NCBI RefSeq assembly: GCF_008711155.1
Contig: NZ_VUYQ01000003.1
Coordinates: forward strand, 248,001 to 312,000
Direction: 5' to 3'
Length of the DNA stretch: 64,000 bases
From: Dechloromonas sp. CZR5
GTDB taxonomy: Bacteria > Pseudomonadota > Gammaproteobacteria > Burkholderiales > Rhodocyclaceae
Shown here: piece after piece, positions 36,963-47,295 of the stretch
Layout: every line of letters starts with the position of its first letter
Numbering within the stretch: the stretch's first letter is position 1
Position numbers and translations under genes: made by a program
Notes under the pieces: model-generated
The model's input: the letters and a program-made list of their open reading frames with translations, nothing else
Databases searched by the model: none
What the model was told of the DNA's origin: nothing

Positions 36963-37496
36963 ATGCCTTTTATCCATCCAGTCAATCCTGAACAAGCCAA
37001 TACCGAAGTTGCCGGTACGCTTGCCGCCGTCAAAGGCAAATTGGGCATGGTGCCCAATCTGTTTGCCACGCTTGCCCACGCACCAACGGTGCTGAAGGGA
37101 TACCTGGGCCTGGCCGATACACTTGCCGGTGGACGCCTGACGTCGGCGCAACGGGAAATCATTGCACTGGCCGTCGGCCAGGCCAATGCCTGCCAATACT
37201 GCCTGAGCGCGCATACCCTGCTCGGCCGTGGAGCTGGCCTCGATGCCGACGCTATTGCGCTGGCGCGTACCGGCAATGCCTCAACGCAGCTGGATGCGGC
37301 GCTTGCCGGGCTGGCCCGGAAATTGACGGAACGGCGCGGCAGACTGGACTCGTCCGATCTGGAAGCGTATCGCCATGCCGGGGTCGATGACGGACTCCTG
37401 CTGGAAGTGGTGGCGGCTGTCGCACTGAATACGCTGACCAACTACGCCAACCACGTCGCGGGTACCGAAGTGGATTTCCCGGTCGTTAAGGTCTAA
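36963..37496 (+). CDS. Carboxymuconolactone decarboxylase/AhpD-like peroxidase-related protein
   Basis: This 177-residue helical protein of the CMD/AhpD family has the redox CxxC with downstream His (Cys77-Cys80-His84 in ACQYCLSAHT) and the preceding helix REIIALAVGQANA. It can act as a thiol peroxidase or its reductase, using dihydrolipoyl-type partners. An AAGGAG lies before the ATG. It is followed by the cytochrome P460-like gene and divergent from the AraC regulator. Confidence 0.9.
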   Translation: MPFIHPVNPEQANTEVAGTLAAVKGKLGMVPNLFATLAHAPTVLKGYLGLADTLAGGRLTSAQREIIALAVGQANACQYCLSAHTLLGRGAGLDADAIALARTGNASTQLDAALAGLARKLTERRGRLDSSDLEAYRHAGVDDGLLLEVVAAVALNTLTNYANHVAGTEVDFPVVKV

Positions 37497-37569
37497 CCGA
37501 TTCACCCTGTCGGAAACTCTGTCTGCGATGGAGTTTCCGACAGCAGACTGAGGTAACAGGAGAGTCATC

Positions 37570-38115
37570 ATGAAAGCAAAATTCGCCCTCGCCGCCGTCG
37601 CATCGACACTTGCCATGCCGCTGCTGGCGGCAGATTCATTTTCGCCCTACGTGAACGACAAGGGGCAGATCAATTTGCCCAAGAATTTCCGCAGCGAATT
37701 CGTTCACCTCGGCTCGTGGGCCGTTACCGACGAAAAGTCGGCTGCTCACGGCTTCCACGATGTTTATACGGAACGCAAATCGCTGGACCACTACCGCAAG
37801 ACCGGAAAATTTCCCGATGGCGCAACGCTGGTCAAGGAAATCCGCAAGCTGGAAACCGGCCCCCTGACCACGGGCAACCCGGTGCATTGGGCGGGCACCC
37901 CGGCTGTTTGGTTCGTCATGATCAAGGATGGCAAAGGCCGTTTCCCGGGTAACCCGCTTTGGGAGGATGGCTGGGGTTGGGCCATGTACAAGTCAGACGA
38001 TCCGCTGAAAAACGTGGCGACCAGCTATCGGGCAGACTGTCAGGCATGTCATATTCCGGCCGCACAGACTGACCGGGTATTCGTTCAAGGCTACCCATTG
38101 CTGAACAAACACTAA
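37570..38115 (+). CDS. Periplasmic cytochrome P460-like c-type haem protein
   Basis: This 181-residue exported protein has a cleavable signal (about 1-20, ending LLA-AD) and one c-type haem motif near the C-terminus (Cys157-Gln-Ala-Cys160-His161). The body, with its PVHWAGTPAVWFVMIKD and WGWAMYK stretches, is the cytochrome P460/c'-beta family pattern. P460 enzymes oxidise hydroxylamine or handle NO; cytochrome c'-beta binds NO. The cross-linking lysine cannot be assigned by eye. The AhpD-like neighbour suggests a role in oxidative or nitrosative stress. Confidence 0.85.
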   Translation: MKAKFALAAVASTLAMPLLAADSFSPYVNDKGQINLPKNFRSEFVHLGSWAVTDEKSAAHGFHDVYTERKSLDHYRKTGKFPDGATLVKEIRKLETGPLTTGNPVHWAGTPAVWFVMIKDGKGRFPGNPLWEDGWGWAMYKSDDPLKNVATSYRADCQACHIPAAQTDRVFVQGYPLLNKH

Positions 38116-38125
38116 ATTTTCCTGC

Positions 38126-38155
38126 AAAAAAGGAGCGCCTTTGCGCTCCTTTTTT
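38126..38155. terminator. Bidirectional terminator between the P460-like gene and purL
   Basis: AAAAAAGGAGCGC, loop CTTT, GCGCTCCTTTTTT: a perfect stem with A and T tracts on both sides, between two converging genes. Confidence 0.93.
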
Positions 38156-38168
38156 GTGATCAATTCGC

Positions 38169-41100
38169 TTAGCCCACCCAGCGTCGGGCGTTGCGGAACA
38201 TGCGCATCCACGGCGAATCCTCGCCCCAGTTTTCCGGGTGCCAGGACATCTGCACCGTGCGGAAAACGCGTTCCGGGTGCGGCATCATGATGGTGAAGCG
38301 GCCGTCGGCCGTGGTCACCGCCGTCAGGCCGCCCGGCGAACCGTTCGGATTGTACGGATAGACTTCGGTCGGTTCGCCCTTGTTGTCGACATAGCGTACG
38401 GCGGACAGCACCTTGCCCTGGTCGTCGGCATTGTCGAAGACCACCCTGCCCTCGCCGTGCGAGACAACGATGGGCACCTGCGAGCCTTCCATGCCACGGA
38501 AGAAGATGGACGGCGACTCCAGGATCTCGGTCATCACGAAGCGGGCCTCGAACTGTTCGACCTTGTTGCGGCGGAAGGCCGGCCAGTGTTCGGCGCCCGG
38601 GATGATGGACTTGAGCGCGCTCATCATCTGGCAACCGTTGCAAACGCCCAGTGCGAAGGTATCCGGACGGTTGAAGAAGGCAGCGAACTCATCGCGGCAG
38701 CCGTCGTGCATCAGGATGGTCTTGGCCCAGCCCTGGCCGGCGCCGAGCACGTCGCCGTAGGAGAAACCGCCGCAGGCAACCAGGCCCTTGAAGTCCTTGA
38801 GGCTGACGCGGCCGGCGAGGATGTCGCTCATATGCACGTCGACCGACTGGAAGCCGGCACGGTCGAAGGCGGCGGCCATTTCATAATGGCTGTTGACGCC
38901 CTGCTCGCGCAGGATGGCGACACGCGGGCGACCGCTGACGGCGGCGTAGACCTGGGTGAAGTCGTCCTGCGGATCGAAGGTGATCTTCGGCGTCAGGCCC
39001 GGATCGCTGGTATCGAGGATGCGGTCGAATTCCTGCTGGGCGCAGCTCGGGTTGTCGCGCATGGCCTGCATCTGGTAGCTGGTCTCGGACCAGGCACGCT
39101 GCAGGTCGACGCGCTTCTCGCGCAGCACGCGCTTGGCGTTGCGGGTAACACGGATTTCGTCCCACTCGTTCAGGGTACCGACGAAGTGATACGGAACGCC
39201 GCAGGCACGCAGAATCGGCGTGACCTTCTCACGGTCTTCACGGCGAATCTGGATCAGCGCACCGAGCTCCTCGTTGAACAGGGCGCGGACGATGTGCTCG
39301 AAGTCGCGGCCGGCCAGCAGGTCCGGGCGCTTCTCGGCGCCGTCGATGTCGAGCGCTGCGGCGTCGAAACAGAGGCCATCGAGGTCGAGCGACACGCCGC
39401 GACGGCTGGCGAAGGCCATTTCGCAGGCGGCGACGAACAGGCCGCCATCGGAACGGTCGTGATAGGCGAGCAGCATGCCTTCGCGGTTCAGCTTCTGCAC
39501 GGCATCGAACAGGCCCTTCAGCTTGGCCGGATCGTCGACGTCCGGCGCATCGCTGCCGGTGGCGTTATAAACCTGGGCCAGGGCCGAGCCGCCCAAGCGG
39601 TTCTGGCCGAGATCGAGCAGCAGCAGTTCGGTTTCGCCCTGGTCGACAGCCAGTTGCGGGGTCTTGGTCTTACGCACATCGTCGACGGCGGCAAAGGAAG
39701 TGACGATCAGCGACAGGGGCGACACCACCTGTTTCTTCTCGCCGCCCTCTTCCCAAGCGGTACGCATCGACAGCGAATCCTTGCCGACCGGGATCGAGAC
39801 GCCGATGGCCTTGCACAGATCGGACACCGCCTCGACGGTGTCGAACAGGCGGGCATCTTCGCCAGCGACGCCGCAAGGCGCCATCCAGTTGGCCGACAGC
39901 TTGACCTTGCCCAGTTCGCCGATGTCGGCAGCCGCCAGGTTGGTCAACGCTTCACCGATGGCCATGCGGCCGGAGGCCGGGGCGTCGAAGACGGCGAGCG
40001 GGGTGCGCTCGCCCATGGCGAAAGCTTCGCCCAGATAACCCTGGTAACCCATTGTGGTCACGGCAACGTCGGCCACCGGCACCTGCCACGGGCCGACCAT
40101 CTGGTCGCGGGCGGTCATGCCGCCGACCGAGCGGTCGCCGATGGAGATCAGGAAGGTCTTGTCGGCGATGGTCGGCAGACGCATCAGGCGATAGGCGGCA
40201 TCCTTCAGCTCGATGGCGGTGGCGTCGAAGGAAACGAAGGTTTCCGGCTGGTGCGTCACGTCGCGGGTCATGCGCGGCGGCTTGCCGAGCAGCGCTTCCA
40301 TTTCCATATCGACCGGATTGACGCCGAAATGGGCATCGGTCACGGTCAAGTGGCCGTCGCCGGTCGCTTCGCCGACCACGGCGAAGGGGCAGCGCTCGCG
40401 TTCGCACATGGCCTGGAATTCGGCGATGCGGCCGGCCGGAATGGCCAGCACGTAGCGTTCCTGCGATTCGTTGGACCAGATTTCGGCCGGCGACATGCCC
40501 GGCTCTTCGGTCGGCACCTTGCGCAGGTCGAACACGGCGCCGACACCACCCGAATGGGCCAGTTCCGGCAAGGCGTTGGAGACGCCGCCGGCGCCGACGT
40601 CGTGCACCGACAGGATCGGGTTGTTGGCGCCCATCTGCCAGCAGCGGTCGATGACTTCCTGTGCACGGCGCTGGATTTCCGGGTTGCCGCGCTGCACCGA
40701 GGCGAAATCGAGGTCTTCGGCATTGACACCAGCCGTCATCGACGAGGCGGCGCCACCACCGAGGCCGATCAGCATGCCGGGGCCACCCAGTTGCACGAAC
40801 TTGGTGCCGACCGGGAAAGTCTCTTCCTTGAACGACTGCTCAGCCTGGATGGAGCCCAGGCCGCCGGCGATCATGATCGGCTTGTGGTAGCCACGGACCA
40901 CGCCGTCCACGTCCTGTTCGTAGGTACGGAAATAGCCGGTCAGGTTCGGACGGCCAAATTCGTTGTTGAAGGCGGCGGCACCGATCGGGCCTTCGAGCAT
41001 GATGTCGAGCGCCGAAGCGATGCGCGACGGGCGGCCGTAGGCGTGTTCCCACGGTTGCGGCGCGTCGGGCAGATTCAGATTGGAGACCGAGAAGCCGCAG

Positions 41101-42098
41101 AGGCCGGCCTTCGGCTTGGAGCCCTTGCCAGTGGCGCCTTCGTCGCGGATTTCGCCGCCGGAACCAGTCGAGGCGCCCGGGAACGGGGAAATCGCCGTCG
41201 GGTGGTTGTGCGTCTCGACCTTGGTCAGGATATGGGTCAGCTCTTCCTTGTAGCTGTAGCCGCGATCGGCATCCGGGTAGAACCGCTGGATGGTCGCGCC
41301 TTCGATGATAGAGGCGTTGTCAGCGTAGGCCATGATCGTGCCCTGCGGTGCGGCTGCATGTGTTTCGCGGATCATGCCGAACAGCGTCTTGTCCTTCTTC
41401 TCTCCGTCGATCACCCACGAGGCGTTGAAGATCTTGTGGCGGCAGTGCTCGGAGTTGGCCTGGGCGAACATCATGAGTTCGACGTCGGTCGGGTTACGCT
41501 TCGCCGTCGTGAAGATGTCAAGCAGGTAATCGATTTCGTCATCCGACAGCGCTAGGCCCAGCGTGCTGTTAGCCTCGACCAGCGCAGCCTTGCCGCCGGC
41601 CAGCACGTCGACAGTATTCAGCGGCTTCGGCTCAAAATGGCGGAACAGCTCACCGGCATCGGCAAAGCCGGCCAGCACCGAATCGGTCATGCGGTCGTGC
41701 AACAGGGCCGCAACCGTCTTCTTTTCATCCGCAGCCAAGGCGCGGCCGCCGCGTACCACGACGTGGTAGGCGATCACGCGCTCGATGCGCTCGATAGCGT
41801 CAAGGTCACAGTTCCAGGCGATATCGGTCGCCTTGGAGGACCACGGTGAGATGGTGCCGATGCGCGGCGTCACCAGGAACAGTTCGCCCTTGTCCTCGCC
41901 AGCCGGCTTTTCCTCCAGCAGTTGCGCCAGCTTGGAACGCTCGTCGGCGTTCAGCGCCCGGCGCAGCGCGGTGACATGCCAGTAGTCGGCCGCTACCGAC
42001 TCGATATCGGAGACGGCGGCAGTCAGGCGGGCTTGCAGGCGTTGCAGGCGAAAAGCGGAAAGAGCGTTGTCGCCCTTGAGGCAAAGAATATCGGCCAT
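38169..42098 (-). CDS. purL: PurL, phosphoribosylformylglycinamidine synthase (large form)
   Basis: This 1309-residue single-chain enzyme of de novo purine synthesis converts FGAR to FGAM using ATP and glutamine. The synthetase part carries [29 protein letters not shown] near 290-320. The C-terminal glutaminase domain (from about 1040) has the nucleophile in [10 protein letters not shown] and the His-Glu end in MMPHPERVF. Length fits the proteobacterial large form, which does not need PurS/PurQ. It is transcribed toward the bidirectional terminator. Confidence 0.97.
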   Translation of the reverse strand: MADILCLKGDNALSAFRLQRLQARLTAAVSDIESVAADYWHVTALRRALNADERSKLAQLLEEKPAGEDKGELFLVTPRIGTISPWSSKATDIAWNCDLDAIERIERVIAYHVVVRGGRALAADEKKTVAALLHDRMTDSVLAGFADAGELFRHFEPKPLNTVDVLAGGKAALVEANSTLGLALSDDEIDYLLDIFTTAKRNPTDVELMMFAQANSEHCRHKIFNASWVIDGEKKDKTLFGMIRETHAAAPQGTIMAYADNASIIEGATIQRFYPDADRGYSYKEELTHILTKVETHNHPTAISPFPGASTGSGGEIRDEGATGKGSKPKAGLCGFSVSNLNLPDAPQPWEHAYGRPSRIASALDIMLEGPIGAAAFNNEFGRPNLTGYFRTYEQDVDGVVRGYHKPIMIAGGLGSIQAEQSFKEETFPVGTKFVQLGGPGMLIGLGGGAASSMTAGVNAEDLDFASVQRGNPEIQRRAQEVIDRCWQMGANNPILSVHDVGAGGVSNALPELAHSGGVGAVFDLRKVPTEEPGMSPAEIWSNESQERYVLAIPAGRIAEFQAMCERERCPFAVVGEATGDGHLTVTDAHFGVNPVDMEMEALLGKPPRMTRDVTHQPETFVSFDATAIELKDAAYRLMRLPTIADKTFLISIGDRSVGGMTARDQMVGPWQVPVADVAVTTMGYQGYLGEAFAMGERTPLAVFDAPASGRMAIGEALTNLAAADIGELGKVKLSANWMAPCGVAGEDARLFDTVEAVSDLCKAIGVSIPVGKDSLSMRTAWEEGGEKKQVVSPLSLIVTSFAAVDDVRKTKTPQLAVDQGETELLLLDLGQNRLGGSALAQVYNATGSDAPDVDDPAKLKGLFDAVQKLNREGMLLAYHDRSDGGLFVAACEMAFASRRGVSLDLDGLCFDAAALDIDGAEKRPDLLAGRDFEHIVRALFNEELGALIQIRREDREKVTPILRACGVPYHFVGTLNEWDEIRVTRNAKRVLREKRVDLQRAWSETSYQMQAMRDNPSCAQQEFDRILDTSDPGLTPKITFDPQDDFTQVYAAVSGRPRVAILREQGVNSHYEMAAAFDRAGFQSVDVHMSDILAGRVSLKDFKGLVACGGFSYGDVLGAGQGWAKTILMHDGCRDEFAAFFNRPDTFALGVCNGCQMMSALKSIIPGAEHWPAFRRNKVEQFEARFVMTEILESPSIFFRGMEGSQVPIVVSHGEGRVVFDNADDQGKVLSAVRYVDNKGEPTEVYPYNPNGSPGGLTAVTTADGRFTIMMPHPERVFRTVQMSWHPENWGEDSPWMRMFRNARRWVG

Positions 42099-42225
42099 GG
42101 AGAGGTGAAATCGGGTTAGGCGGGAAGGCCGGCATTATACCTGAGGCGGGGTGCTCCCGGGTTTTGGCAAATCCTGGGCGCCCCTCCGCCCTGGACGGCG
42201 ACTTATCAAGTCGCTGAATGTCAGC

Positions 42226-42501
42226 TCACCGCCGTTGCCCGCCAACTTTTCCTTGCTTACTCCAATAAGCAAAGGGCTCTTCATAGACCTCGGCATCCAG
42301 CTCGGCAACCCGTACCTGCAAGCGGGCCTGAGCATCGGCTACGGCCTGGTTGTAGACGACCGGCCCGATTTCCTTGAGAAAGAAGCTGAGGAGTGCTCCC
42401 GCCGCCAGATTGCCGATTTCCTCGTCGAGGTTTTCGGAAAAATAACGCTGAATCGATGCAACGGCAGCCTTGCTGGCGTCGTTGGAAATTTCAATGGTCA
42501 T
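42226..42501 (-). CDS. DUF2164 protein
   Basis: This 91-residue protein begins MTIEISNDASKAAVASIQRYFSENL and contains IGNLAAGALLSFFLKEIGPVVYNQAV, the DUF2164 pattern: amphipathic helices with the conserved IGPVVYNQAV. Function is unknown; members are small soluble proteins. It lies downstream of the DUF4202 gene, 58 bases away on the same strand. Confidence 0.88.
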   Translation of the reverse strand: MTIEISNDASKAAVASIQRYFSENLDEEIGNLAAGALLSFFLKEIGPVVYNQAVADAQARLQVRVAELDAEVYEEPFAYWSKQGKVGGQRR

Positions 42502-42559
42502 AGCCGCCGGCTCCCGACAAAGGTCTTTGGGGAAAAAGATCGCGGGGCACGTCGTTGTT

Positions 42560-43159
42560 TCATGCGTCGGCCAGCGCCTTCGTGATCAGTGGCAGCAAGG
42601 CCTCCGGCAACTTGATACCACCACTGGTCGCAAAAGCACGCGCCGCTTCGGACATTTTCTTCCATGTCTTGCGAATGATGCCGAGCCACTTGTCTTCGCT
42701 GTAGTCGGCATGCTGACCGGCGAAACCCTGCATGTAGTGCTCAATGAAAACGAGGCTGGAAACATCCTCCAGCAACTGCGTATCGGGATTGGTCTTGATC
42801 CCCTCCTTGCCCACGGCTGCCATGACCTGAGCGATGATCGCCTCGTCGTAGCCGGCCTGGCGCATCAATTCGCCGGCCGTTTCCGCATGAAAGCGATAAA
42901 GCCCGGTTCGCCAAGCGAAGTAGCCCGGCTTGCCAAGCGGATAGTTGCTGCGCGGCACCGTCCACCGCCGGATGTGCTGGGCGCGCACGGCCAATTGTGC
43001 GACTTCGCCGGCCTGCGGAGCGAACCGGCCGATCATGTCAGTCATGCGCCGGGCGTACAGCAACTCTTTGGGCAGACCATCCTCCTGATTGGGGTCTTCG
43101 GCATTGGCAGCATCGAACAGGGCGATGCAGAGGGTGAAGCGTTCGTGGCTGGTGGTCAT
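42560..43159 (-). CDS. DUF4202 protein
   Basis: This 199-residue protein begins MTTSHERFTLCIALFDAANAEDPN and has the GLPKELLYARRMTDMI and LAVRAQHIRRWTVPRSNYP blocks, the DUF4202 pattern. The conserved His and Arg suggest an HD-like helical phosphohydrolase fold, but no function is established. I start at ATG 43159; in-frame sequence upstream is the intergenic region of the divergent operon and does not look like protein. Confidence 0.88.
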   Translation of the reverse strand: MTTSHERFTLCIALFDAANAEDPNQEDGLPKELLYARRMTDMIGRFAPQAGEVAQLAVRAQHIRRWTVPRSNYPLGKPGYFAWRTGLYRFHAETAGELMRQAGYDEAIIAQVMAAVGKEGIKTNPDTQLLEDVSSLVFIEHYMQGFAGQHADYSEDKWLGIIRKTWKKMSEAARAFATSGGIKLPEALLPLITKALADA

Positions 43160-43400
43160 TCGGTTTTCCGGGATCGTTCGTGGCGTGGATATTGGATATA
43201 ACAGGCGCAAGGGTAGCCGCGCCACGAGGCGCAGGCAATTACCGGACGATACGCAGGCGGTCGAACGCACCGATTCGCGGCCTTCTTCCGCCCACGCCTC
43301 CCGAAGCACCGTTGCCACCTGGCTTTGGACAAAGCGCTGACCATGACACAAGTTTGGTGTAGCCTTGCGGCCTTTTTCGAGTACGGCATCCCCCTCGGCC

Positions 43401-44159
43401 ATGACGCCAGGATTACAGCGCACCACCTTCAACCGATCCGGCCTGGTCCGGCTCCTCTCCGAAATCACCCCGGAACCCGTTGATCCCAAATACGATTTTG
43501 GCGAGCGACTGGGCCAGTGGCTTGATTTCGCGGATGCCCTCGCCCTTTTTTCGGCGCTCAATGCCGACGCCGCAAAAACGACGATGCCGGCAACCGGCGC
43601 GCATGCCAACCCGCTAGCGGCGCAACTGACTCGCGTTCGTGAAAACTTGAGCAGCTCGATCCAGAACGATGGGGTGTTCAGCGAAGGAACCGCCCGGGTT
43701 CGCTTCCCGACCCCTTTGCCGCAAGCCACCGCCAAGGAAGCCGCCGATTTTGCTCCCTACCATCGTTACTACCTGGCCCACCAGCGCGACATGGCGAGTG
43801 CCATTTCCGCCTTGCGGAGCAACGCCAGGAAGGCTCTCGCCGCCCGTTCACCGGCGCATCGCCAACTGGCTGAACTGGATGCGAATTTCGATAAAATACT
43901 GATCGTTCGCGAGCGCAACCTGCTCGGCAACATTCCGATTCTGCTCGCCCGACGCTTCGCCCAGCGCTACCAGGAGCACCAGGCAAGCTTGCCGGCCACT
44001 GCCCAAGATGACCCGGCGCTTTGGACACAACCGGGAAGCTGGCTCGAAGCCTTTTGCCAGGACACCCAGGCCATGCTGCTGGCCGAACTCGATTTGCGCC
44101 TGAAACCGGCCGCCGGACTGATCGCCGCCCTTGGCCAGGAAGACAACACCACGCCATGA
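43401..44159 (+). CDS. DUF3348 protein, first gene of a motor-like operon
   Basis: This 252-residue soluble protein has helical segments (LSEITPEPVDPKYDFGERLGQWLDF, then FDKILIVRERNLLGNIPILLARRF) and no signal or membrane helix, matching DUF3348. Its role is unknown. It starts at ATG 43401 and its TGA overlaps the next start by 4 bases (ATGA), implying coupling with the channel-like DUF802 gene. It probably acts in the cytoplasm with the motor-like proteins encoded downstream, for example as an assembly or gating factor, but this is inferred from the operon. Confidence 0.85.
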   Translation: MTPGLQRTTFNRSGLVRLLSEITPEPVDPKYDFGERLGQWLDFADALALFSALNADAAKTTMPATGAHANPLAAQLTRVRENLSSSIQNDGVFSEGTARVRFPTPLPQATAKEAADFAPYHRYYLAHQRDMASAISALRSNARKALAARSPAHRQLAELDANFDKILIVRERNLLGNIPILLARRFAQRYQEHQASLPATAQDDPALWTQPGSWLEAFCQDTQAMLLAELDLRLKPAAGLIAALGQEDNTTP

Positions 44160-46648
44160 ACCGCAATTTCTGTATCTCAGCCTTCATCCTCGGCCTGCTT
44201 GCCGCACTCTGGGTCGCCTCCAGCTACATCGGCGGCAGCCATCTGGCCCTGGTCGTCACACTGGTCATCACCGCCGTCTATATCGCCGGCGCCATGGAGT
44301 TGCGCCGCTTTCACGGCAACACCGACGGCCTGGCCAAGGCCCTGCGCGCCATTCCGGACGACCTGGCCCACCTCGGCGAATGGCTGCAACAGGTGCCAGC
44401 ACCGCTGCAGAACACCGTCCGCCTGCGCATCGAAGGCGAGCGTGCCGCCCTGCCCGGCCCCGGCCTGACGCCCTATCTGGTCGGCCTGCTGGTGCTGCTC
44501 GGCATGCTCGGCACCTTCCTCGGCATGGTCGTCACGCTCAACGGCGCCGTGCTGGCGCTGGAAAGCACCACCGACCTGCAGACCATCCGCGCCGCGCTGG
44601 CCGCGCCGGTCAAGGGCCTCGGCGTTGCCTTCGGCACCTCGGTAGCCGGCGTCGCCACCTCGGCCATGCTCGGTCTGATGTCGGCCCTCTGCCGCCGCGA
44701 CCGCCTGCGTATCGGCCAACTGCTCGACAGCAAGATCGCCAGCGCCCTGCGCGACTTTTCGCTGACCCACCAGCGCCAGGAAACCTTCAAGGCCTTGCAG
44801 GCCCAATCGCAGGCTCTGCCCGATCTGGTCACCACGCTGCAGGCGATGATGGGCCAGATGGCCGAACAGAACCGGGAACTCGGCGCCAATCTGCTCGCCG
44901 GGCAGCAACAGTTCCACGCCGAAGCCAAGGCCCTCTATACCGACCTCGCCCAATCCGTGGACCAGTCCCTCAAGGCCAGCCTGAAAGACAGCGCCACCGT
45001 CGCCGCCAAAACCATTCAGCCAGTCGTCACCGCGACCATGGAAGGCATCGCCGGCCAGACGCGCGACCTCCACGACAAGCTGTTCGGCTCCGTGCAGACT
45101 CGCCTCGACGACGTTGCCGGCCGCTTTGCGGAAACCCTTGGCACCGTCGGCGATACCTGGACGCAGGCTGTTGCCCGCCAGGAGCAAGCCACCGAAACCC
45201 AGCACCACAACCTGCAGTCAGCGCTACAGGGCTACTCCGACAGCTTCGAGCAGCGTTCGGGGACCTTGCTGGCCTCGGTCGAAGGCTTGCACGCCAGCCT
45301 GCAAGGCGATGCTGAACAGCGCAATGCGGCGCTGATCGCCGCCACCCGCGATACCCATCTACAACTGGCCGACACCGTCACCCGCCAGCTCGACGGCGTC
45401 GCCAGGCGCTTCGACGAGGCTGTCGGTCAGGTCTCCGCTACCTGGGACAAGGCCGTCGACCAGCAAGGCCAAGCCAGCGACGTGCTGCATCGCAACCTGC
45501 AAACGGCACTCACTGCCTTTGCCGACACCTTTGCCGAGCGGGCCCATGCCCTGCTGGCGGCGGTCGACAGCAACCAGGCGACCATCCGCAGCGAGATCAC
45601 GGCGGTCCATGCCGAACTGGCCGCAGCCACCCGCGCCGAGCAAAGCAACCTGACGCAACAGGTCGCCACCCAGCTCGATGGCCTGGCCCAGCGTTTCGAC
45701 GGCGCCGTCGGTACGGTATCCGAAACCTGGACGCGCGCCCTGGCCAGCCACGAACAGGCCAGCGAACGCCTGACGACGGCGCTCGACAAGACACAGACCA
45801 GCCTGGTCGATACCTTCGCCGAACGCAGTGCCGGCCTGTTCGCCGAACTGCGCGCCCAGCAGGCGGCGTGGCAAAGCGAATGGAATGCCGGCGAAGCCGA
45901 CCGCCAGCGCGCCTACACCGATGCCCTGCAAACGCTGGCCGGTCGCCTGGAGAGCCAGTGGCAGAGCTCCGGTGCAGCGACACTGGCGCAGCAGGAACAG
46001 ATCACCCGCAGCCTCGCCGACACCGCCCGCGATGTCGTTGCCACCACGCAGGCCCAGGCCCGGACGACCATCGACGAAGTCACCCGCCTGATGCAGACCG
46101 CTGCCGAGGCGCCGAAGGCCGCCGCCGAGGTCATCGGCCAGTTGCGCCACGAACTCTCCGCCAGCATCGCCCGCGACAACAGCCTGCTCGAAGAACGCAG
46201 CCGCATCATGGAAACGCTGGCTGCCTTGCTCGATGCCATCAACCACGCGTCGACCGAACAGCGCAGCGCCATCGACGCCTTGGTCGCCTCGTCGTCCGAA
46301 CTGCTCGAACGTGTCAGCGGCCAGTTCGCCAGCAAGGTCGATAGCGAAGCCGGCAAGCTGGTCGAAGCCGGAGCCAGCGTCGCCGGCAGCGCCATCGAGG
46401 TGGCCAGCCTCGGCGAGGCTTTCGGTACCGCCGTCCAGCTGTTCACCGAGGCCAACGACAAGATGATGGGCGCGCTGCAGCGCATCGAAGGCGGCCTCGC
46501 CAAGGCCCTCACCCGCAGCGACGAACAGCTCGCCTACTACGTCGCCCAGGCGCGCGAACTGATCGACCTCAGCATCCTGTCGCAGAAAAAGATGGTGGAC
46601 GACCTGCAACGCGTCGCCAGCCTGTCTGACAAACCGGTCGAGGCCTGA
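44156..46648 (+). CDS. DUF802 protein: MotA/ZorA-like channel subunit with long helical tail
   Basis: This 830-residue protein has four predicted membrane helices (about 7-24, 29-46, 106-128 and 152-177). Helices 3 and 4 hold the MotA/TolQ/ExbB signatures LLGMLGTFLGMVV and GLGVAFGTSVAGVA. After residue 180 it is a long soluble, heptad-like helical tail containing three tandem repeats of exactly 95 residues from 317 to 601 (LDDVAGRF, LDGVARRF, LDGLAQRF), then 230 residues more helix. This layout, a proton-channel core with a large intracellular tail, is that of ZorA of the Zorya defence system. Overlaps DUF3348 by 4 bases, with the OmpA gene 2 bases on. Confidence 0.85.
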   Translation: MNRNFCISAFILGLLAALWVASSYIGGSHLALVVTLVITAVYIAGAMELRRFHGNTDGLAKALRAIPDDLAHLGEWLQQVPAPLQNTVRLRIEGERAALPGPGLTPYLVGLLVLLGMLGTFLGMVVTLNGAVLALESTTDLQTIRAALAAPVKGLGVAFGTSVAGVATSAMLGLMSALCRRDRLRIGQLLDSKIASALRDFSLTHQRQETFKALQAQSQALPDLVTTLQAMMGQMAEQNRELGANLLAGQQQFHAEAKALYTDLAQSVDQSLKASLKDSATVAAKTIQPVVTATMEGIAGQTRDLHDKLFGSVQTRLDDVAGRFAETLGTVGDTWTQAVARQEQATETQHHNLQSALQGYSDSFEQRSGTLLASVEGLHASLQGDAEQRNAALIAATRDTHLQLADTVTRQLDGVARRFDEAVGQVSATWDKAVDQQGQASDVLHRNLQTALTAFADTFAERAHALLAAVDSNQATIRSEITAVHAELAAATRAEQSNLTQQVATQLDGLAQRFDGAVGTVSETWTRALASHEQASERLTTALDKTQTSLVDTFAERSAGLFAELRAQQAAWQSEWNAGEADRQRAYTDALQTLAGRLESQWQSSGAATLAQQEQITRSLADTARDVVATTQAQARTTIDEVTRLMQTAAEAPKAAAEVIGQLRHELSASIARDNSLLEERSRIMETLAALLDAINHASTEQRSAIDALVASSSELLERVSGQFASKVDSEAGKLVEAGASVAGSAIEVASLGEAFGTAVQLFTEANDKMMGALQRIEGGLAKALTRSDEQLAYYVAQARELIDLSILSQKKMVDDLQRVASLSDKPVEA
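45104..45958 (+). repeat. Three 95-codon tandem repeats in the DUF802 tail
   Basis: Units begin at residues 317, 412 and 507 of the DUF802 protein, exactly 95 residues apart. Each starts L-D-x-(V/L)-A-x-R-F and shares a (T/A)TW or DTW tryptophan about 18 residues on. A weaker fourth unit may start near 594 (LAGRLESQW). The DNA copies are diverged, so the repeat is old. Confidence 0.85.
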
Positions 46649-46650
46649 GC

Positions 46651-47295
46651 ATGGAACAGATCGACGCCGGCGTCGAACACGACACCCCGATCTGGGCCGT
46701 CTTCGGTGACCTGATGTCCGGCCTGCTCGGCGCCTTCGTGCTGATCCTCGTCGGCGTGCTCGGCGTACAACTTGAACTGGTGAGCAGCCTGGAAGCCGAA
46801 ATCCAGAAACGCCAGCAGGAAGAAGCGCGCCGCATGGCGCTCGAAAAGGCCCTCGCCGGCCCGCTCGCCTCAGGCCGCGTCACGCTCAACAACGGCAAGA
46901 TCGGCATCAGCGGCAACGTCCTGTTCGCGCTCAATTCCGACCAGTTGCAGCCGGATGGCAAACAACTCCTGAAGAGCCTCGCCCAGCCCATCGCCGCCTA
47001 CCTGTCGGTTGGCGAGCAGATGCTGATGGTCAGCGGCTTCACGGACGACATGCCGGTACGTGGCAGCAACAGCAAATTTACCGACAACTGGGAACTGTCC
47101 GCGCAACGCGCCCTCACCGTCACTCGGACCCTGATCGACGACGGGGTGCCGTCCGACGCCGTCTTTGCCGCTGCATTCGGCGCGCAACAGCCGGTGGCCT
47201 CCAACGCCGATGCCGAAGGGCGCGCCCGTAACCGCCGCGTCGAAATGGCCCCGGTTCCCAAGAGCAGCAAGACGGTCAAGGAAGGCAATGGCTGA
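46651..47295 (+). CDS. OmpA-family MotB/ZorB-like stator partner
   Basis: This 214-residue protein has a short cytoplasmic start, then WAVFGDLMSGLLGAFVLIL, one membrane helix (about 21-39) with an acidic residue, Asp20, at its inner edge, in the place of the proton-carrying Asp of MotB and ZorB. A linker follows, and then a C-terminal OmpA peptidoglycan-binding domain (about 85-200) with GFTDDMPV, NWELSAQRALTV and GRARNRRVEM. It follows the MotA-like DUF802 protein by 2 bases, so the two probably form a five-to-two ion-driven complex anchored to the cell wall. Confidence 0.88.
   Translation: MEQIDAGVEHDTPIWAVFGDLMSGLLGAFVLILVGVLGVQLELVSSLEAEIQKRQQEEARRMALEKALAGPLASGRVTLNNGKIGISGNVLFALNSDQLQPDGKQLLKSLAQPIAAYLSVGEQMLMVSGFTDDMPVRGSNSKFTDNWELSAQRALTVTRTLIDDGVPSDAVFAAAFGAQQPVASNADAEGRARNRRVEMAPVPKSSKTVKEGNG

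Noticed and set aside
38238..41555. A 1105-codon open frame on the plus strand
   Set aside because: It is exactly antisense to purL, with a low-complexity composition and no family motifs; long antisense frames are expected in GC-rich DNA.
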